Source: Arcicella sp043769985
GTDB lineage: Bacteria > Bacteroidota > Bacteroidia > Cytophagales > Spirosomataceae
Reading direction: 5' to 3'
Assembly (NCBI GenBank): GCA_043769985.1
Contig: JAYVIV010000253.1
Location: 1-64,000, forward strand
Length of the DNA stretch: 64,000 nucleotides
Every line of letters begins with the position of its first letter. The stretch's first letter is position 1. A program made the position numbers and the translations under genes. Positions 19,263 to 26,817 of the stretch are shown one piece after another. Under the pieces are notes generated by a model. It was not told where the DNA came from. It saw only the letters and a program-made list of their open reading frames with translations, and searched no databases.

Positions 19263-20132
19263 AATATTTTTCTTAAATTTTTCTCGCTGTGCTAAATATA
19301 GTCCCACAATAACGAGTAATGTTCCTATGTAAGTATAAGAAGTAATGGGTTCTTTTAATAAAAATGAGGCGTAAATAAATCCGAAAATCGGACACAAAAA
19401 TAGCCAAAGCGAGGCTTTTATGGGGTCTTTTTTAAGTAAATAAAGCCATAATTGCACAGCACCAATTGAAACGGGTACTACCAACCAGAAAACAGAACCC
19501 CAAAATCTTAAATCATACGTATTATTTGACCAATCCGTGAAAAATAAGGTCATTGGAATTAATAGAATTCCGCCCAAAAGCACTTGCCAGCCATTAATTA
19601 CTAACAATGGTAAATCCCATTTTTGGGAAGAATAATAAACCGTTCCGACTGAATATGAAATCATGGAAATAGATAAAATTATCAAGCCTTCAACGTCTGC
19701 ATAACTGTTTTTTAGTAAAGGATAAGTGGCAATTCCTACGCCTGTAATACCCAGAATTAACCCCAAAACCTCCAGCTTTTTCACGGAGCGACCTATAAAA
19801 AATGCTGATAAAATACTGATTATTAAGGGATTAGTTGCCGTTGATAAGCTCCCAATACCCGCAGATACGTGTTTAATAGCAATGACAAAAAATCCTAAAT
19901 AAATAGTAACATTCAAGACTCCATAAATGGCTAATTGTTTCCACTCTTCTCCTCGGGGTAAACGATTTTTTTGAATTAAATATGCATATCCCAACATCAA
20001 AAACCCAGCAATAAAGAAACGAAAATTTCCAATAACTAACGGTTGAGCCGATTGAATTCCAATTTTTGTGGCAGAAGAAGCCGATGCCCAAAGCATAGCG
20101 AAAAGTATTCCAATAATTAAATTTTTTATCAT
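19260..20132 (-). CDS. EamA/DMT family transporter
   Basis: A 290-residue protein with about ten transmembrane helices in two EamA repeats, as in RhaT/YdcZ-type drug/metabolite transporters. Visible features are the N-terminal FAMLWASASSATKIGIQ, the first-repeat end with TATNPLIISILSAFF, and the second repeat with LFLCPIFGFIYASFLLKEPI. The substrate cannot be inferred. Its start overlaps the stop of the NagB-like gene by 4 bp (ATGA-type), so both are translated from one mRNA and it may export or import a metabolite of that enzyme, though this is only suggestive. Confidence 0.88.
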   Translation of the reverse strand: MIKNLIIGILFAMLWASASSATKIGIQSAQPLVIGNFRFFIAGFLMLGYAYLIQKNRLPRGEEWKQLAIYGVLNVTIYLGFFVIAIKHVSAGIGSLSTATNPLIISILSAFFIGRSVKKLEVLGLILGITGVGIATYPLLKNSYADVEGLIILSISMISYSVGTVYYSSQKWDLPLLVINGWQVLLGGILLIPMTLFFTDWSNNTYDLRFWGSVFWLVVPVSIGAVQLWLYLLKKDPIKASLWLFLCPIFGFIYASFLLKEPITSYTYIGTLLVIVGLYLAQREKFKKNI

Positions 20133-20842
20133 AATTTTTGGGCAGCTGCTCCGTCTAACATCACTAAAGCATTTTCTAATTTTTGCAAGACACTGGCTGG
20201 AAATTGTTCAGTAATTTCACCATTTAATGCCTTATTGATAACGTCGGCTTTACGGTTTCCATTAGCAATCAGAATCGGCAATTTTGCTTCTTGCAAATGA
20301 GCCAAACCAAGTGTTATTCCTTGCGTTAAAACTGTATCTTTCGTGAAATACTTCTGACCAACTGATTTTGTAATCTCCTCTAAATCAGATACATGAGCAT
20401 AAATATTGAAAGAAGTATTGGGTTCATTCAAAGCAATATGTCCGTTCATTCCTACCCCTACAAGCATTACGTCTAAGCCCCCTTTTGAGGCAATAAAATC
20501 ATTAATTTTCAGACATTCTGATTCCAAATCTTCGGCTTTTGCATCAAAATATTTAATGCGTTCAGAGGGAATATTTAGGGGAATTAACAAGTTTTGATAG
20601 ATTCCATATTTGCAAGAACCTTCATCGTTTTCATCCATGCCCACCCACTCATCCAACCCTACGAAAGTGCATTTATTGAAGAGGTTTTTATCGGATTGAG
20701 CCAAGAATTTACACACACCCAAAGGGGTATCGCCCGAGGCAATACAAATTAAAGCCTCTGGGTTTTGTTTTAAAACATCAATAATCAAATGAGCAGTGGC
20801 TTCGGAGAGCGTTTCGTAATTCGGGAAAGTATGTATTGTCAT
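20129..20842 (-). CDS. NagB-like glucosamine-6-phosphate deaminase/6-phosphogluconolactonase family enzyme
   Basis: A 237-residue cytosolic enzyme of the NagB/RpiA/6PGL fold. It has the NagB signatures ASGDTPLG (about 35-42, phosphate loop), LDEWVG (63-68, with the catalytic Asp as in the NagB LDEY motif), GVGMNGHIALNEP (about 131-143, catalytic His) and TQGITLGL. These favour deamination of glucosamine-6-phosphate to fructose-6-phosphate plus ammonia over lactonase activity. It is about 30 residues shorter than E. coli NagB, lacking the C-terminal extension that carries part of the allosteric site. It is translationally coupled to the EamA transporter downstream. Confidence 0.82.
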   Translation of the reverse strand: MTIHTFPNYETLSEATAHLIIDVLKQNPEALICIASGDTPLGVCKFLAQSDKNLFNKCTFVGLDEWVGMDENDEGSCKYGIYQNLLIPLNIPSERIKYFDAKAEDLESECLKINDFIASKGGLDVMLVGVGMNGHIALNEPNTSFNIYAHVSDLEEITKSVGQKYFTKDTVLTQGITLGLAHLQEAKLPILIANGNRKADVINKALNGEITEQFPASVLQKLENALVMLDGAAAQKL

Positions 20843-21017
20843 AATTCAATTTCAAGATTTAACATAAAAACTTCAAGTCTAAACTGGAAGTACAATATTA
20901 AGAATCAAAACAGAAAAAATGTCATTTTAGCTTGAGTAAATTTCAGTTTATAAACAATTGGGATTAATTTTAACAGTATATTTTAGATGAATGGCTAATA
21001 TTTTAAATGTTATAATT

Positions 21018-21545
21018 ATGTCAAATAATAAAGCAAAACCAACATTCACTTTACGTCATTTTAAAAACGGAGACCACGAATCCTTAGTCGAAAATGCCAA
21101 TAACATCAAGATTTTCAATAATGTAAAAGATACCTTCCCTCATCCATACACGTATGCAGATGCCAGTTGGTGGATTGAATTTTGCAAAGAAACTAATCAA
21201 CCAGCCACGACTTTTGCCATTGATATTGATGAAAAGGTTATTGGGGCAGTTGGTATAATCATTGGCAATGACGTTCAACGAGTTACGTCTGAAATTGGCT
21301 ATTGGTTGGGAGAAAATTATTGGGGTAAAGGCGTTGCTACTGAAGCCCTAAAACAAATGACTGATTATGCTTTTCAGAATTTTCCAGACCTTGTAAGGCT
21401 TTGGGCAGCGGTCTTTGAATTTAATAAGCCTTCAATGCGAGTTTTAGAAAAAGCGGGGTATGAATTTGAGGGAATTCGCAAAAAGGCAACAATTAAAAAT
21501 GGGGTGGTGATTGACGAGTATGTATATGTAAAATTTCGGGAATAA
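21018..21545 (+). CDS. GNAT family N-acetyltransferase (RimJ/RimL-like)
   Basis: A 175-residue acetyltransferase of the Acetyltransf_3 type: TLRHFKNGDHESLVENANN at the N-terminus, IGAVGIIIG, then the acetyl-CoA loop region EIGYWLGENYWGKGVATEAL (about 92-111) and the RVLEKAGYEFEGIRKKA end typical of RimJ/RimL/SpeG relatives. It would acetylate an amine on a protein or small molecule; the substrate is not known. I chose ATG 21018 because homology to the family begins right after it; an in-frame ATG at 20991 would add nine residues. The stop codon lies inside the tandem duplication described at 21532. Confidence 0.88.
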   Translation: MSNNKAKPTFTLRHFKNGDHESLVENANNIKIFNNVKDTFPHPYTYADASWWIEFCKETNQPATTFAIDIDEKVIGAVGIIIGNDVQRVTSEIGYWLGENYWGKGVATEALKQMTDYAFQNFPDLVRLWAAVFEFNKPSMRVLEKAGYEFEGIRKKATIKNGVVIDEYVYVKFRE

Positions 21546-21549
21546 TATA

Positions 21550-21606
21550 TTGCCACTAAGGCACAAAGACTCAAAGAAAATTAGAGACTTTGTGCCTTGG
21601 TGGCAA
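21550..21606. repeat. Palindromic element family B (first copy)
   Basis: TTGCCACTAAGGCACAAAG and the complementary GACTTTGTGCCTTGGTGGCAA form a stem of about 23 bp around a short A-rich loop. It sits 5 bp after the GNAT stop and is repeated at 21689-21745 inside the second duplication unit. Between convergent genes it should work as a bidirectional terminator. Confidence 0.9.
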
Positions 21607-21670
21607 CTAATTTTTAACAATCAACGCCACACATTGAGCCACCACGCCTTCCCCACGCCCAACAAAACCG
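21607..21670 (-). pseudogene. Duplicated 3' fragment of ispF
   Basis: This segment matches the end of ispF (21746-21809), including its stop codon, with a few substitutions. It is the non-functional leftover copy made by the 139-bp tandem duplication; the functional ispF uses the second copy. It has no start codon and is not expected to be translated. Confidence 0.85.
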
Positions 21671-21688
21671 AATTTCGGGAATAATATA

Positions 21689-21745
21689 TTGCCATTAAGG
21701 CACGAAGACTCAAAGAAAATTAGAGACTTTGTGCCTTGGTGGCAA
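21689..21745. repeat. Palindromic element family B (second copy)
   Basis: This is the same stem as at 21550-21606, with ATT for ACT in the left arm and CACGAAG for CACAAAG. It ends exactly at the stop codon of ispF (21746) and likely terminates the ispF transcript on the minus strand. Confidence 0.9.
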
Positions 21746-22225
21746 CTAATTTTTAACAATCAACGCCACACATTGAGCCGCCACGCCTTCCCCACGTCCC
21801 ACAAAACCGATGTGCTCGGAAGTGGTTGCTTTAATCGATAAATCTTCTTCGGGAATATTCATTACTTCTGCCAAACAAGCCTTCATCGTTGGGATATGAG
21901 GATTGAGTTTTGGCTCTTGCAAAATAATGGTTACATCCAAATTATTAACCTCCCAACCCGCTCCACGCACCATTTCAAGCACTTTTCTGACTAAAACTTT
22001 TGAATCAACGCCTTTGTATTGTGGGTCTTTATCGGAGAAATGATACCCGATATTTCGCATATTGGCAGCACCCAAAAGGGCATCACATATTACGTGGCAC
22101 ACAATATCTGCATCCGAATGACCAACTGCTCCGTGTGTATGCGGAACGATGATTCCACCTAACCAAAAATCCTTGCCTGCTTCGAGGCGATGTACGTCGT
22201 AACCTTGTCCTATTCTTAATTTCAT
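21746..22225 (-). CDS. ispF: 2-C-methyl-D-erythritol 2,4-cyclodiphosphate synthase
   Basis: A 159-residue trimeric enzyme of the non-mevalonate isoprenoid pathway that cyclises CDP-methylerythritol 2-phosphate with release of CMP. The zinc ligands of the family are visible: Asp10 and His12 in GYDVH, and His44 in ADIVCHVICDALLGA. The flexible loop HSDAD (36-40) and the C-terminal TTSEHIGFVGRGEGVAAQ block are intact. Length is normal. Its start overlaps the stop of the upstream lipoprotein hydrolase by 4 bp, so the two are co-transcribed. Its last 21 codons are duplicated downstream. Confidence 0.97.
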   Translation of the reverse strand: MKLRIGQGYDVHRLEAGKDFWLGGIIVPHTHGAVGHSDADIVCHVICDALLGAANMRNIGYHFSDKDPQYKGVDSKVLVRKVLEMVRGAGWEVNNLDVTIILQEPKLNPHIPTMKACLAEVMNIPEEDLSIKATTSEHIGFVGRGEGVAAQCVALIVKN

Positions 22226-23085
22226 AAACTTTCTAAAATAGCTTTTTTAATCAACTGTGGATGCGACCATGGCACAAAATGATTCATGGTATCAATCCGC
22301 ACTACTTTTAAACTTATAGCATTTACCAACATTTTCTCGGCAAAATCCGCATTCTTTGGATCTACCAACATATCCTTTCCTCCTTGAATGACAATGATGG
22401 GCTGACAAATATTCTTCCACAAAGGTAACATCTTTTCTAATTCGGGTTTCAAATAAAGTATTTCGTGATTAGAAACGCTAAAACTGGTGGGAATTAAAAA
22501 TTTTATCGGTATAAAGTCCATGGGAATTCTAAACCATTTTTCATTAGGTTCTAAATCAGGGGCAATTGAACCTGCTACAATTATCAGATTATCAATTAAT
22601 GCTGGATAATCCATCGCCATCCTTGCAATCAATGGTCCGCCCAATGAATGCCCAATGAGGATAATTTTCTTACCCGATTTTTTGTATTTTTCAATAATTG
22701 GTTTCAATAATTCGGCTTGCACAGCTAATGATTTTTCACCGTTACCAAAATCTGAATCCCCAAAACCAATTCTATCCACGGCTACCATTTTTACTTTTTT
22801 TAGTAAGACTGTATCTTTCATAAAATCAATAAATCCACCCCAAGAACCTGGCGAACCGTGAACAAAAAATACAACTGGCAACGAATCAGACCCTATTTCT
22901 GCATAATTCATCTCCACGCCTTGCACTTCCATTTGATGTTGGATAGGCTTCATGGAATAACCCAAAAACTTTTTATCAATCTCCTTTTGACTTACTTTGA
23001 AAGTTAAACAAGAGGAAAGGATTTGAGAAATGATAAAGAGGATTATGTATCCGATTAAAAGTCGTTTGGAGAATTTTAGAAGCAT
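22222..23085 (-). CDS. Alpha/beta hydrolase, predicted lipoprotein
   Basis: A 287-residue alpha/beta-hydrolase fold protein with a membrane-anchor N-terminus (hydrophobic to a possible lipobox LSSC, Cys about 26). Motifs: FFVHGSPGS oxyanion segment, DRIGFGDSD, the nucleophile elbow GHSLGG, VIQGGKDMLVD for the acid and MNHFVPW for the catalytic His. The substrate is unknown; an ester or amide on the periplasmic side is plausible. It is coupled by a 4-bp overlap to ispF, though there is no obvious functional link. Confidence 0.85.
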   Translation of the reverse strand: MLLKFSKRLLIGYIILFIISQILSSCLTFKVSQKEIDKKFLGYSMKPIQHQMEVQGVEMNYAEIGSDSLPVVFFVHGSPGSWGGFIDFMKDTVLLKKVKMVAVDRIGFGDSDFGNGEKSLAVQAELLKPIIEKYKKSGKKIILIGHSLGGPLIARMAMDYPALIDNLIIVAGSIAPDLEPNEKWFRIPMDFIPIKFLIPTSFSVSNHEILYLKPELEKMLPLWKNICQPIIVIQGGKDMLVDPKNADFAEKMLVNAISLKVVRIDTMNHFVPWSHPQLIKKAILESL

Positions 23086-23098
23086 GGTTTTGGGGTAA

Positions 23099-23311
23099 TT
23101 AGTCTGAATTTGGATTCATTGGATTTATTGGATTGTAACTACCTGCACACCATTAGTTTGAACGACACTCATGGCATGACTGATAGTAATTTGTTTATTA
23201 TCAATAGTTTGTGAGATTAGTCATGCCATGAGTAATTATGTTCAGATAATTAATTCGGTAAAAATCCAATAAATCCATTAATCTGACGAATCCAAATTCA
23301 GACGAGACTAC
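23099..23311. repeat. Nested palindromic element, about 213 bp
   Basis: The outer arms contain GTCTGAATTTGGATTC and TGGATTTATTGGATT, with their complements at 23265-23311. The inner pair is the perfect 15-bp ACTCATGGCATGACT (23167-23181) and AGTCATGCCATGAGT (23219-23233). It fills most of the 320-bp gap (23086-23405) between two co-directional genes. No reading frame is visible in it. It resembles a non-autonomous mobile repeat more than a promoter, though the promoter of the hydrolase-ispF operon must also lie here. Confidence 0.75.
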
Positions 23312-23340
23312 TTAGACAATCAATAATCTCACATTAACAA

Positions 23341-23377
23341 AAAGCCTTACAGATGATACAAATATCTGTAAGGCTTT
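23341..23377 (-). terminator. Terminator of the Uma2 gene
   Basis: AAAGCCTTACAGA (23341-23353) pairs perfectly with TCTGTAAGGCTTT (23365-23377). Read on the minus strand the stem is followed by TTT and a T-rich tail. It lies 28 bp beyond the stop codon of the Uma2-type gene. Confidence 0.85.
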
Positions 23378-23405
23378 GTTATAAAATTGTAGGGCAAATG
23401 ACATT

Positions 23406-23960
23406 TTACAAAATGTTTTTATAAATATCATCTAAGGTTAATTTTGTGTCGAAAAATGGCAAATCAATAATGTCTGTTTTCTCAGTATAAAATGAGTACT
23501 CAAAAATATTTCCATTACGTTTATACAACTCAATCACAGTTTCTTCTTGTGAAACCAATAAATAGTATTGAACCGATGAGATTTTTGAATATTCTTTTAA
23601 TTTCTCATTTCTATCGGTTTTCTCGGTGGATGGAGAAAGAACCTCCGCAATTAAAACGGCTTGATGAACCATAGCATCATCTTCATCATCAATAACAGGC
23701 ACGACCATTACGTCTGGGTAACGATAGCGTTTGTTTTTTACGGTACTTAACTTTACATCTTGAATATAAACTTCAAAGACTTTGTGATTCAATATTCGTA
23801 GCAATAAAGCATAAATACTTCCAGCTACTCGGTTAGCAATTCTTTTTTCTCCTGGCATTTCAATTAATTGACCTTCTACGTATTCATGCTTCACTTCGGA
23901 GTTACGCTCCAACTCGAAGTATTCCTCTACGGTATATATTTTCTCTGCGACTGTTAGCAT
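23406..23960 (-). CDS. Uma2 family (DUF820) putative endonuclease
   Basis: A 184-residue Uma2/DUF820 protein, a PD-(D/E)XK-fold family. Visible: YTVEEYFELERNSEVKHEYV at the N-terminus, RYPDVMVVP (the PD motif, about 90-98), then LIAEVLSPSTEKTDRNEKL (the E-V-L-S-P-S-T signature) and YLLVSQEE. Members are very numerous in cyanobacteria and Bacteroidota; their role is unknown, and nuclease activity is inferred from the fold. It is a single gene between terminators. Confidence 0.9.
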   Translation of the reverse strand: MLTVAEKIYTVEEYFELERNSEVKHEYVEGQLIEMPGEKRIANRVAGSIYALLLRILNHKVFEVYIQDVKLSTVKNKRYRYPDVMVVPVIDDEDDAMVHQAVLIAEVLSPSTEKTDRNEKLKEYSKISSVQYYLLVSQEETVIELYKRNGNIFEYSFYTEKTDIIDLPFFDTKLTLDDIYKNIL

Positions 23961-24004
23961 ATTGATTCCTTAATTTTACACTAAAATAATTCTTTTACCA
24001 ATAT

Positions 24005-24049
24005 AAAACAAAAATCCTCCCAAATTGATTTCGTGAGGATTTTTGTTTT
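24005..24049. terminator. Terminator of the MFS gene at 24067
   Basis: AAAACAAAAATCCTC (24005-24019) and its exact complement (24035-24049) form a 15-bp stem with a 15-nt loop. On the minus strand it is followed by T-rich sequence, 17 bp beyond the MFS stop codon. Confidence 0.85.
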
Positions 24050-24066
24050 AACATTTATTGGATATA

Positions 24067-25296
24067 TTAAGCCGTAGCCATCTCTGGACGTTTACGCATA
24101 TATACATACAAACCTGCAAAGGCAACAATCAAAATCAGGGGAAAAATCACCATCGTACTCAATGTACTTTGTCCTGCGGCTAATTCCATGGCATCGCCCG
24201 TTAAGCCCGCTGCTGTTTGTTCAGCCTTAGAATTATCAATCCAACGACCAATGATTGGTTGAAAAATTGAGGTAGAAAACATTCCAACGCCTCCAACAAT
24301 GGACATTCCTAATGCTCCTGAAAGTGGCACTTTTTCGGCAATAAATCCAATCATATTGGGCCAGAAAAGAGCAACGCCCATCGCAAAGAAAATGGCGGCA
24401 ACGTAAGCCATGCTGCCCGTTTGTGTACTAAATAAATAGATACCGATAGTTGCAAAAATTGCTGAACCAAGCAATACGCCCGTTTGGTCAAATTTTGCCA
24501 CAATAGGTCCTGCAAAGTATCTAATAACTGCCATTAAACCCGTTACCAAAGCTAAAATTAACATCGGACTTGCCCCTGATTTACTCATAATTAAACCCGT
24601 CCATTGTTGTGGTCCAAATTCTGTGATAGCAGTTAAAGCCATACAAGCGAATATAAAAATAAATAGAGGGGTTGCCATGGCTTGAAGGTTCTTGCCAATT
24701 GATGTAACACCTTCATTTTGTGGCTTTGGAAATGTTTGCCCCCAAAACAAATAGGCATAAATCACAGTAGGAATAAGAATTAACCAGATTTGTGCTTGCC
24801 AGCCTAAATTTGCATCAGTCATGAATTTAGAAAGTAAACTTCCTAACACAATTCCTCCTGGAAACCACATGTGAAAACGGTTTAATTTTGTACTCATTTC
24901 AGCACCTTGATAAGTGTCGGCAATCATTGGATTACAGGCAGCTTCGGTGCAACCATTTCCAATTCCGATTAAAAAGGTCGAAACTAAAAGTCCTGTATAT
25001 CCTCCCAAAAGTCCAGGATATAATGTTAAAATAATCCCCAAAGCATGACAGACAAAAGCGACCATCATGATATTTTTGGGTCCGAAAGTGTGATAAACTA
25101 ATCCACCAACAATCATGGCAATTGGAAATCCTAAGAACCACATTGAATTAATAAAACCTAATTGCTCGCCTGATAGATTGAAATCAGTGGCTAACTGTGG
25201 CAAAATACCCGCACGAATACTGAATGAAAAGGCAGTCGTAATCAAAGCAAAACAACTTGCGTTGAATAGCCTTTGTTTGTTAATCGTTTGACTCAT
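24067..25296 (-). CDS. MFS transporter, probable sugar or nucleoside uptake
   Basis: A 409-residue major facilitator protein with about 12 helices. The N-terminal half shows GFINSMWFLGFPIAMIVGG, a degenerate loop (YHTFGPKNIMM) in place of the classic GxLaDrxGrr motif, and GIGNGCTEAACNPMIADTY in helix 4-5. The second half has WTGLIMSKSGASPMLIL and FFAMGVALFWPNMIGFIAEKVP. These resemble FucP/NHS-like uptake permeases often placed beside Gfo/Idh/MocA oxidoreductases in Bacteroidota. It is transcribed divergently from such a gene (25520), which suggests joint use in sugar or inositol catabolism. The substrate is unknown. Confidence 0.85.
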   Translation of the reverse strand: MSQTINKQRLFNASCFALITTAFSFSIRAGILPQLATDFNLSGEQLGFINSMWFLGFPIAMIVGGLVYHTFGPKNIMMVAFVCHALGIILTLYPGLLGGYTGLLVSTFLIGIGNGCTEAACNPMIADTYQGAEMSTKLNRFHMWFPGGIVLGSLLSKFMTDANLGWQAQIWLILIPTVIYAYLFWGQTFPKPQNEGVTSIGKNLQAMATPLFIFIFACMALTAITEFGPQQWTGLIMSKSGASPMLILALVTGLMAVIRYFAGPIVAKFDQTGVLLGSAIFATIGIYLFSTQTGSMAYVAAIFFAMGVALFWPNMIGFIAEKVPLSGALGMSIVGGVGMFSTSIFQPIIGRWIDNSKAEQTAAGLTGDAMELAAGQSTLSTMVIFPLILIVAFAGLYVYMRKRPEMATA

Positions 25297-25442
25297 AATG
25301 GATTAGGGATTTAAAATGTGAATAATTTGATATATTTCTTGGTTTTGTGAAATTCCGTCTTTGAAAAATCTATCAAAAAAACGAAAAAATATTCAGATTT
25401 CATGCACCGATTTATCAGTATTTTTATGAAAATTTGTAAAAA

Positions 25443-25512
25443 AGCCCCCTAACCCCCGAAGGGGGAATAGTATATTTCTCTAACAAAACTCCCCCCTCGG
25501 GGGCTGGGGGGC
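25443..25512. repeat. Palindromic element family A, copy 2, in a 5' leader
   Basis: The left arm is AGCCCCCTAACCCCCGAAGG and the right arm is CCCCCCTCGGGGGCTGGGGG (ending about 25512), around a 25-nt AT-rich centre. It ends 7 bp before the ATG of the Gfo/Idh/MocA gene, so the mRNA leader would carry a large GC-rich hairpin just upstream of the start codon and could limit ribosome access. Confidence 0.9.
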
Positions 25513-25519
25513 AATTATC

Positions 25520-26734
25520 ATGGCAAGAAAAATTAGAATGGGAATGATTGGTGGAAGCTTGGAGGCTTTTATTGGGGCAGTTCATCGTCGTGGAGCGGCT
25601 CTGGACGGTGAGGTTGAATTGGTTTGTGGGGCATTTAGCTCTAATCCACAGAAATCAAAAGCAACGGGGGAGGCTCTCTATTTACCCGAAAACCGAGTTT
25701 ATGGTTCTTTTGAGGAAATGATTCTGAAAGAAAAAGAACTTCCAGACGGTGAACGAATGGACTTTGTAACCATTGTAACGCCTAACCACGTGCATTTTTC
25801 AGCCGCAAAAATGGCTTTGGAAAATGGCTTTCACGTGGTGTCTGATAAACCCGCAACCCTAAATACTGAGGAAGTTTATCAATTAAGAGATATTATTGAA
25901 AAATCTGGGTTGATTTACTGTTTGACGCATAATTATTGTGCTTATCCGATGGTGAAAGAGGCAAAACAGATGATTAAAAATGGCGTAATTGGAAAAATTC
26001 GGAAGGTTATTGTTGAATATCCCCAAGGTTGGCTTTCGCAATTATTGGAAGCCTCTGGACAAAAACAAGCCGACTGGCGAACCGACCCTGCTCGTTGTGG
26101 TGCAGCGGGTGGTGTGGGCGATATCGGAACGCACGCTGAGAACTTAGCCGAATATATTACAGGTTTGAAAATCACCGAAATTTGTGCTGATTTAACCATT
26201 TTTGTGGAGGGCAGAAGGTTAGATGATGATGCCAATATGCTCTTACGTTTTGACAACGGAGCGAAAGGAATTCTGCAAAATTCGCAAATTTGCAACGGTG
26301 AAGAAAACGATTTGAACATCAGAATTTACGGAGAATTTGGCGGTCTGAAATGGCGACAAATGGAACCTAATACGCTGATTTTGACAAATCAAGAAAAAGG
26401 TTCACGCATCATCCGCACGGGTGTAGGCGACCTCTCTCCACAAGCACAAGCACACACAAGACAACCAGCAGGACATCCAGAGGGCTATATTGAAACTTTT
26501 GCAAGTATTTATAGAAATTTTGCTTATGCTTTACGAGCAAGATGGGGCGAAGTTGCCAAAGAAAATGCTGCAGGAGGTTTGGCAAGTGAAAATGAAATTT
26601 TGACGGGTGGTTATAATCCAGAAATTCATGATTTTCCAGGAATCGAAGAAGGCATAAGAGGAATGGTATTTATTGATACTGTAGTAAAATCCAATGAGGC
26701 TGGGGCGGTTTGGACGAAGGTTGAGGTGAGGTAG
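25520..26734 (+). CDS. Gfo/Idh/MocA family oxidoreductase (first)
   Basis: A 404-residue NAD(P)-dependent sugar or inositol dehydrogenase. The N-terminal Rossmann fold begins RMGMIGGSLEAFIGAVHRRG, followed by FVTIVTPNHVHFSAAKMAL and the catalytic-loop motif SDKPATLN, where DKP replaces the usual EKP. The C-terminal domain has AGGVGDIGTHAENLAEYITG, carrying the D-x3-H pair typical of the active site. The GGSLEAFIGAVHR start and length near 400 match a Bacteroidota subgroup. It is divergent from the MFS transporter, which suggests a shared catabolic pathway. The substrate is not known. Confidence 0.92.
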   Translation: MARKIRMGMIGGSLEAFIGAVHRRGAALDGEVELVCGAFSSNPQKSKATGEALYLPENRVYGSFEEMILKEKELPDGERMDFVTIVTPNHVHFSAAKMALENGFHVVSDKPATLNTEEVYQLRDIIEKSGLIYCLTHNYCAYPMVKEAKQMIKNGVIGKIRKVIVEYPQGWLSQLLEASGQKQADWRTDPARCGAAGGVGDIGTHAENLAEYITGLKITEICADLTIFVEGRRLDDDANMLLRFDNGAKGILQNSQICNGEENDLNIRIYGEFGGLKWRQMEPNTLILTNQEKGSRIIRTGVGDLSPQAQAHTRQPAGHPEGYIETFASIYRNFAYALRARWGEVAKENAAGGLASENEILTGGYNPEIHDFPGIEEGIRGMVFIDTVVKSNEAGAVWTKVEVR

Positions 26735-26817
26735 AATTTGGTTAATTAAGAATACTAAATTTTAGGGATACTTTTTAAAATCCAAATTATTACCTTTACG
26801 AATAAATAATTGGGAAT

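Larger units (their letters stand above)
21532..21809. repeat. 139-bp tandem duplication spanning two gene ends
   Basis: Unit A (21532-21670) and unit B (21671-21809) are near-identical, differing at only a handful of positions. Each begins AATTTCGGGAATAATATATT, carries a family B palindrome, and ends with the last 21 codons of ispF. The duplication therefore copied the GNAT 3' end, the intergenic palindrome and the ispF 3' end together. Both flanking genes remain intact. Confidence 0.95.
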
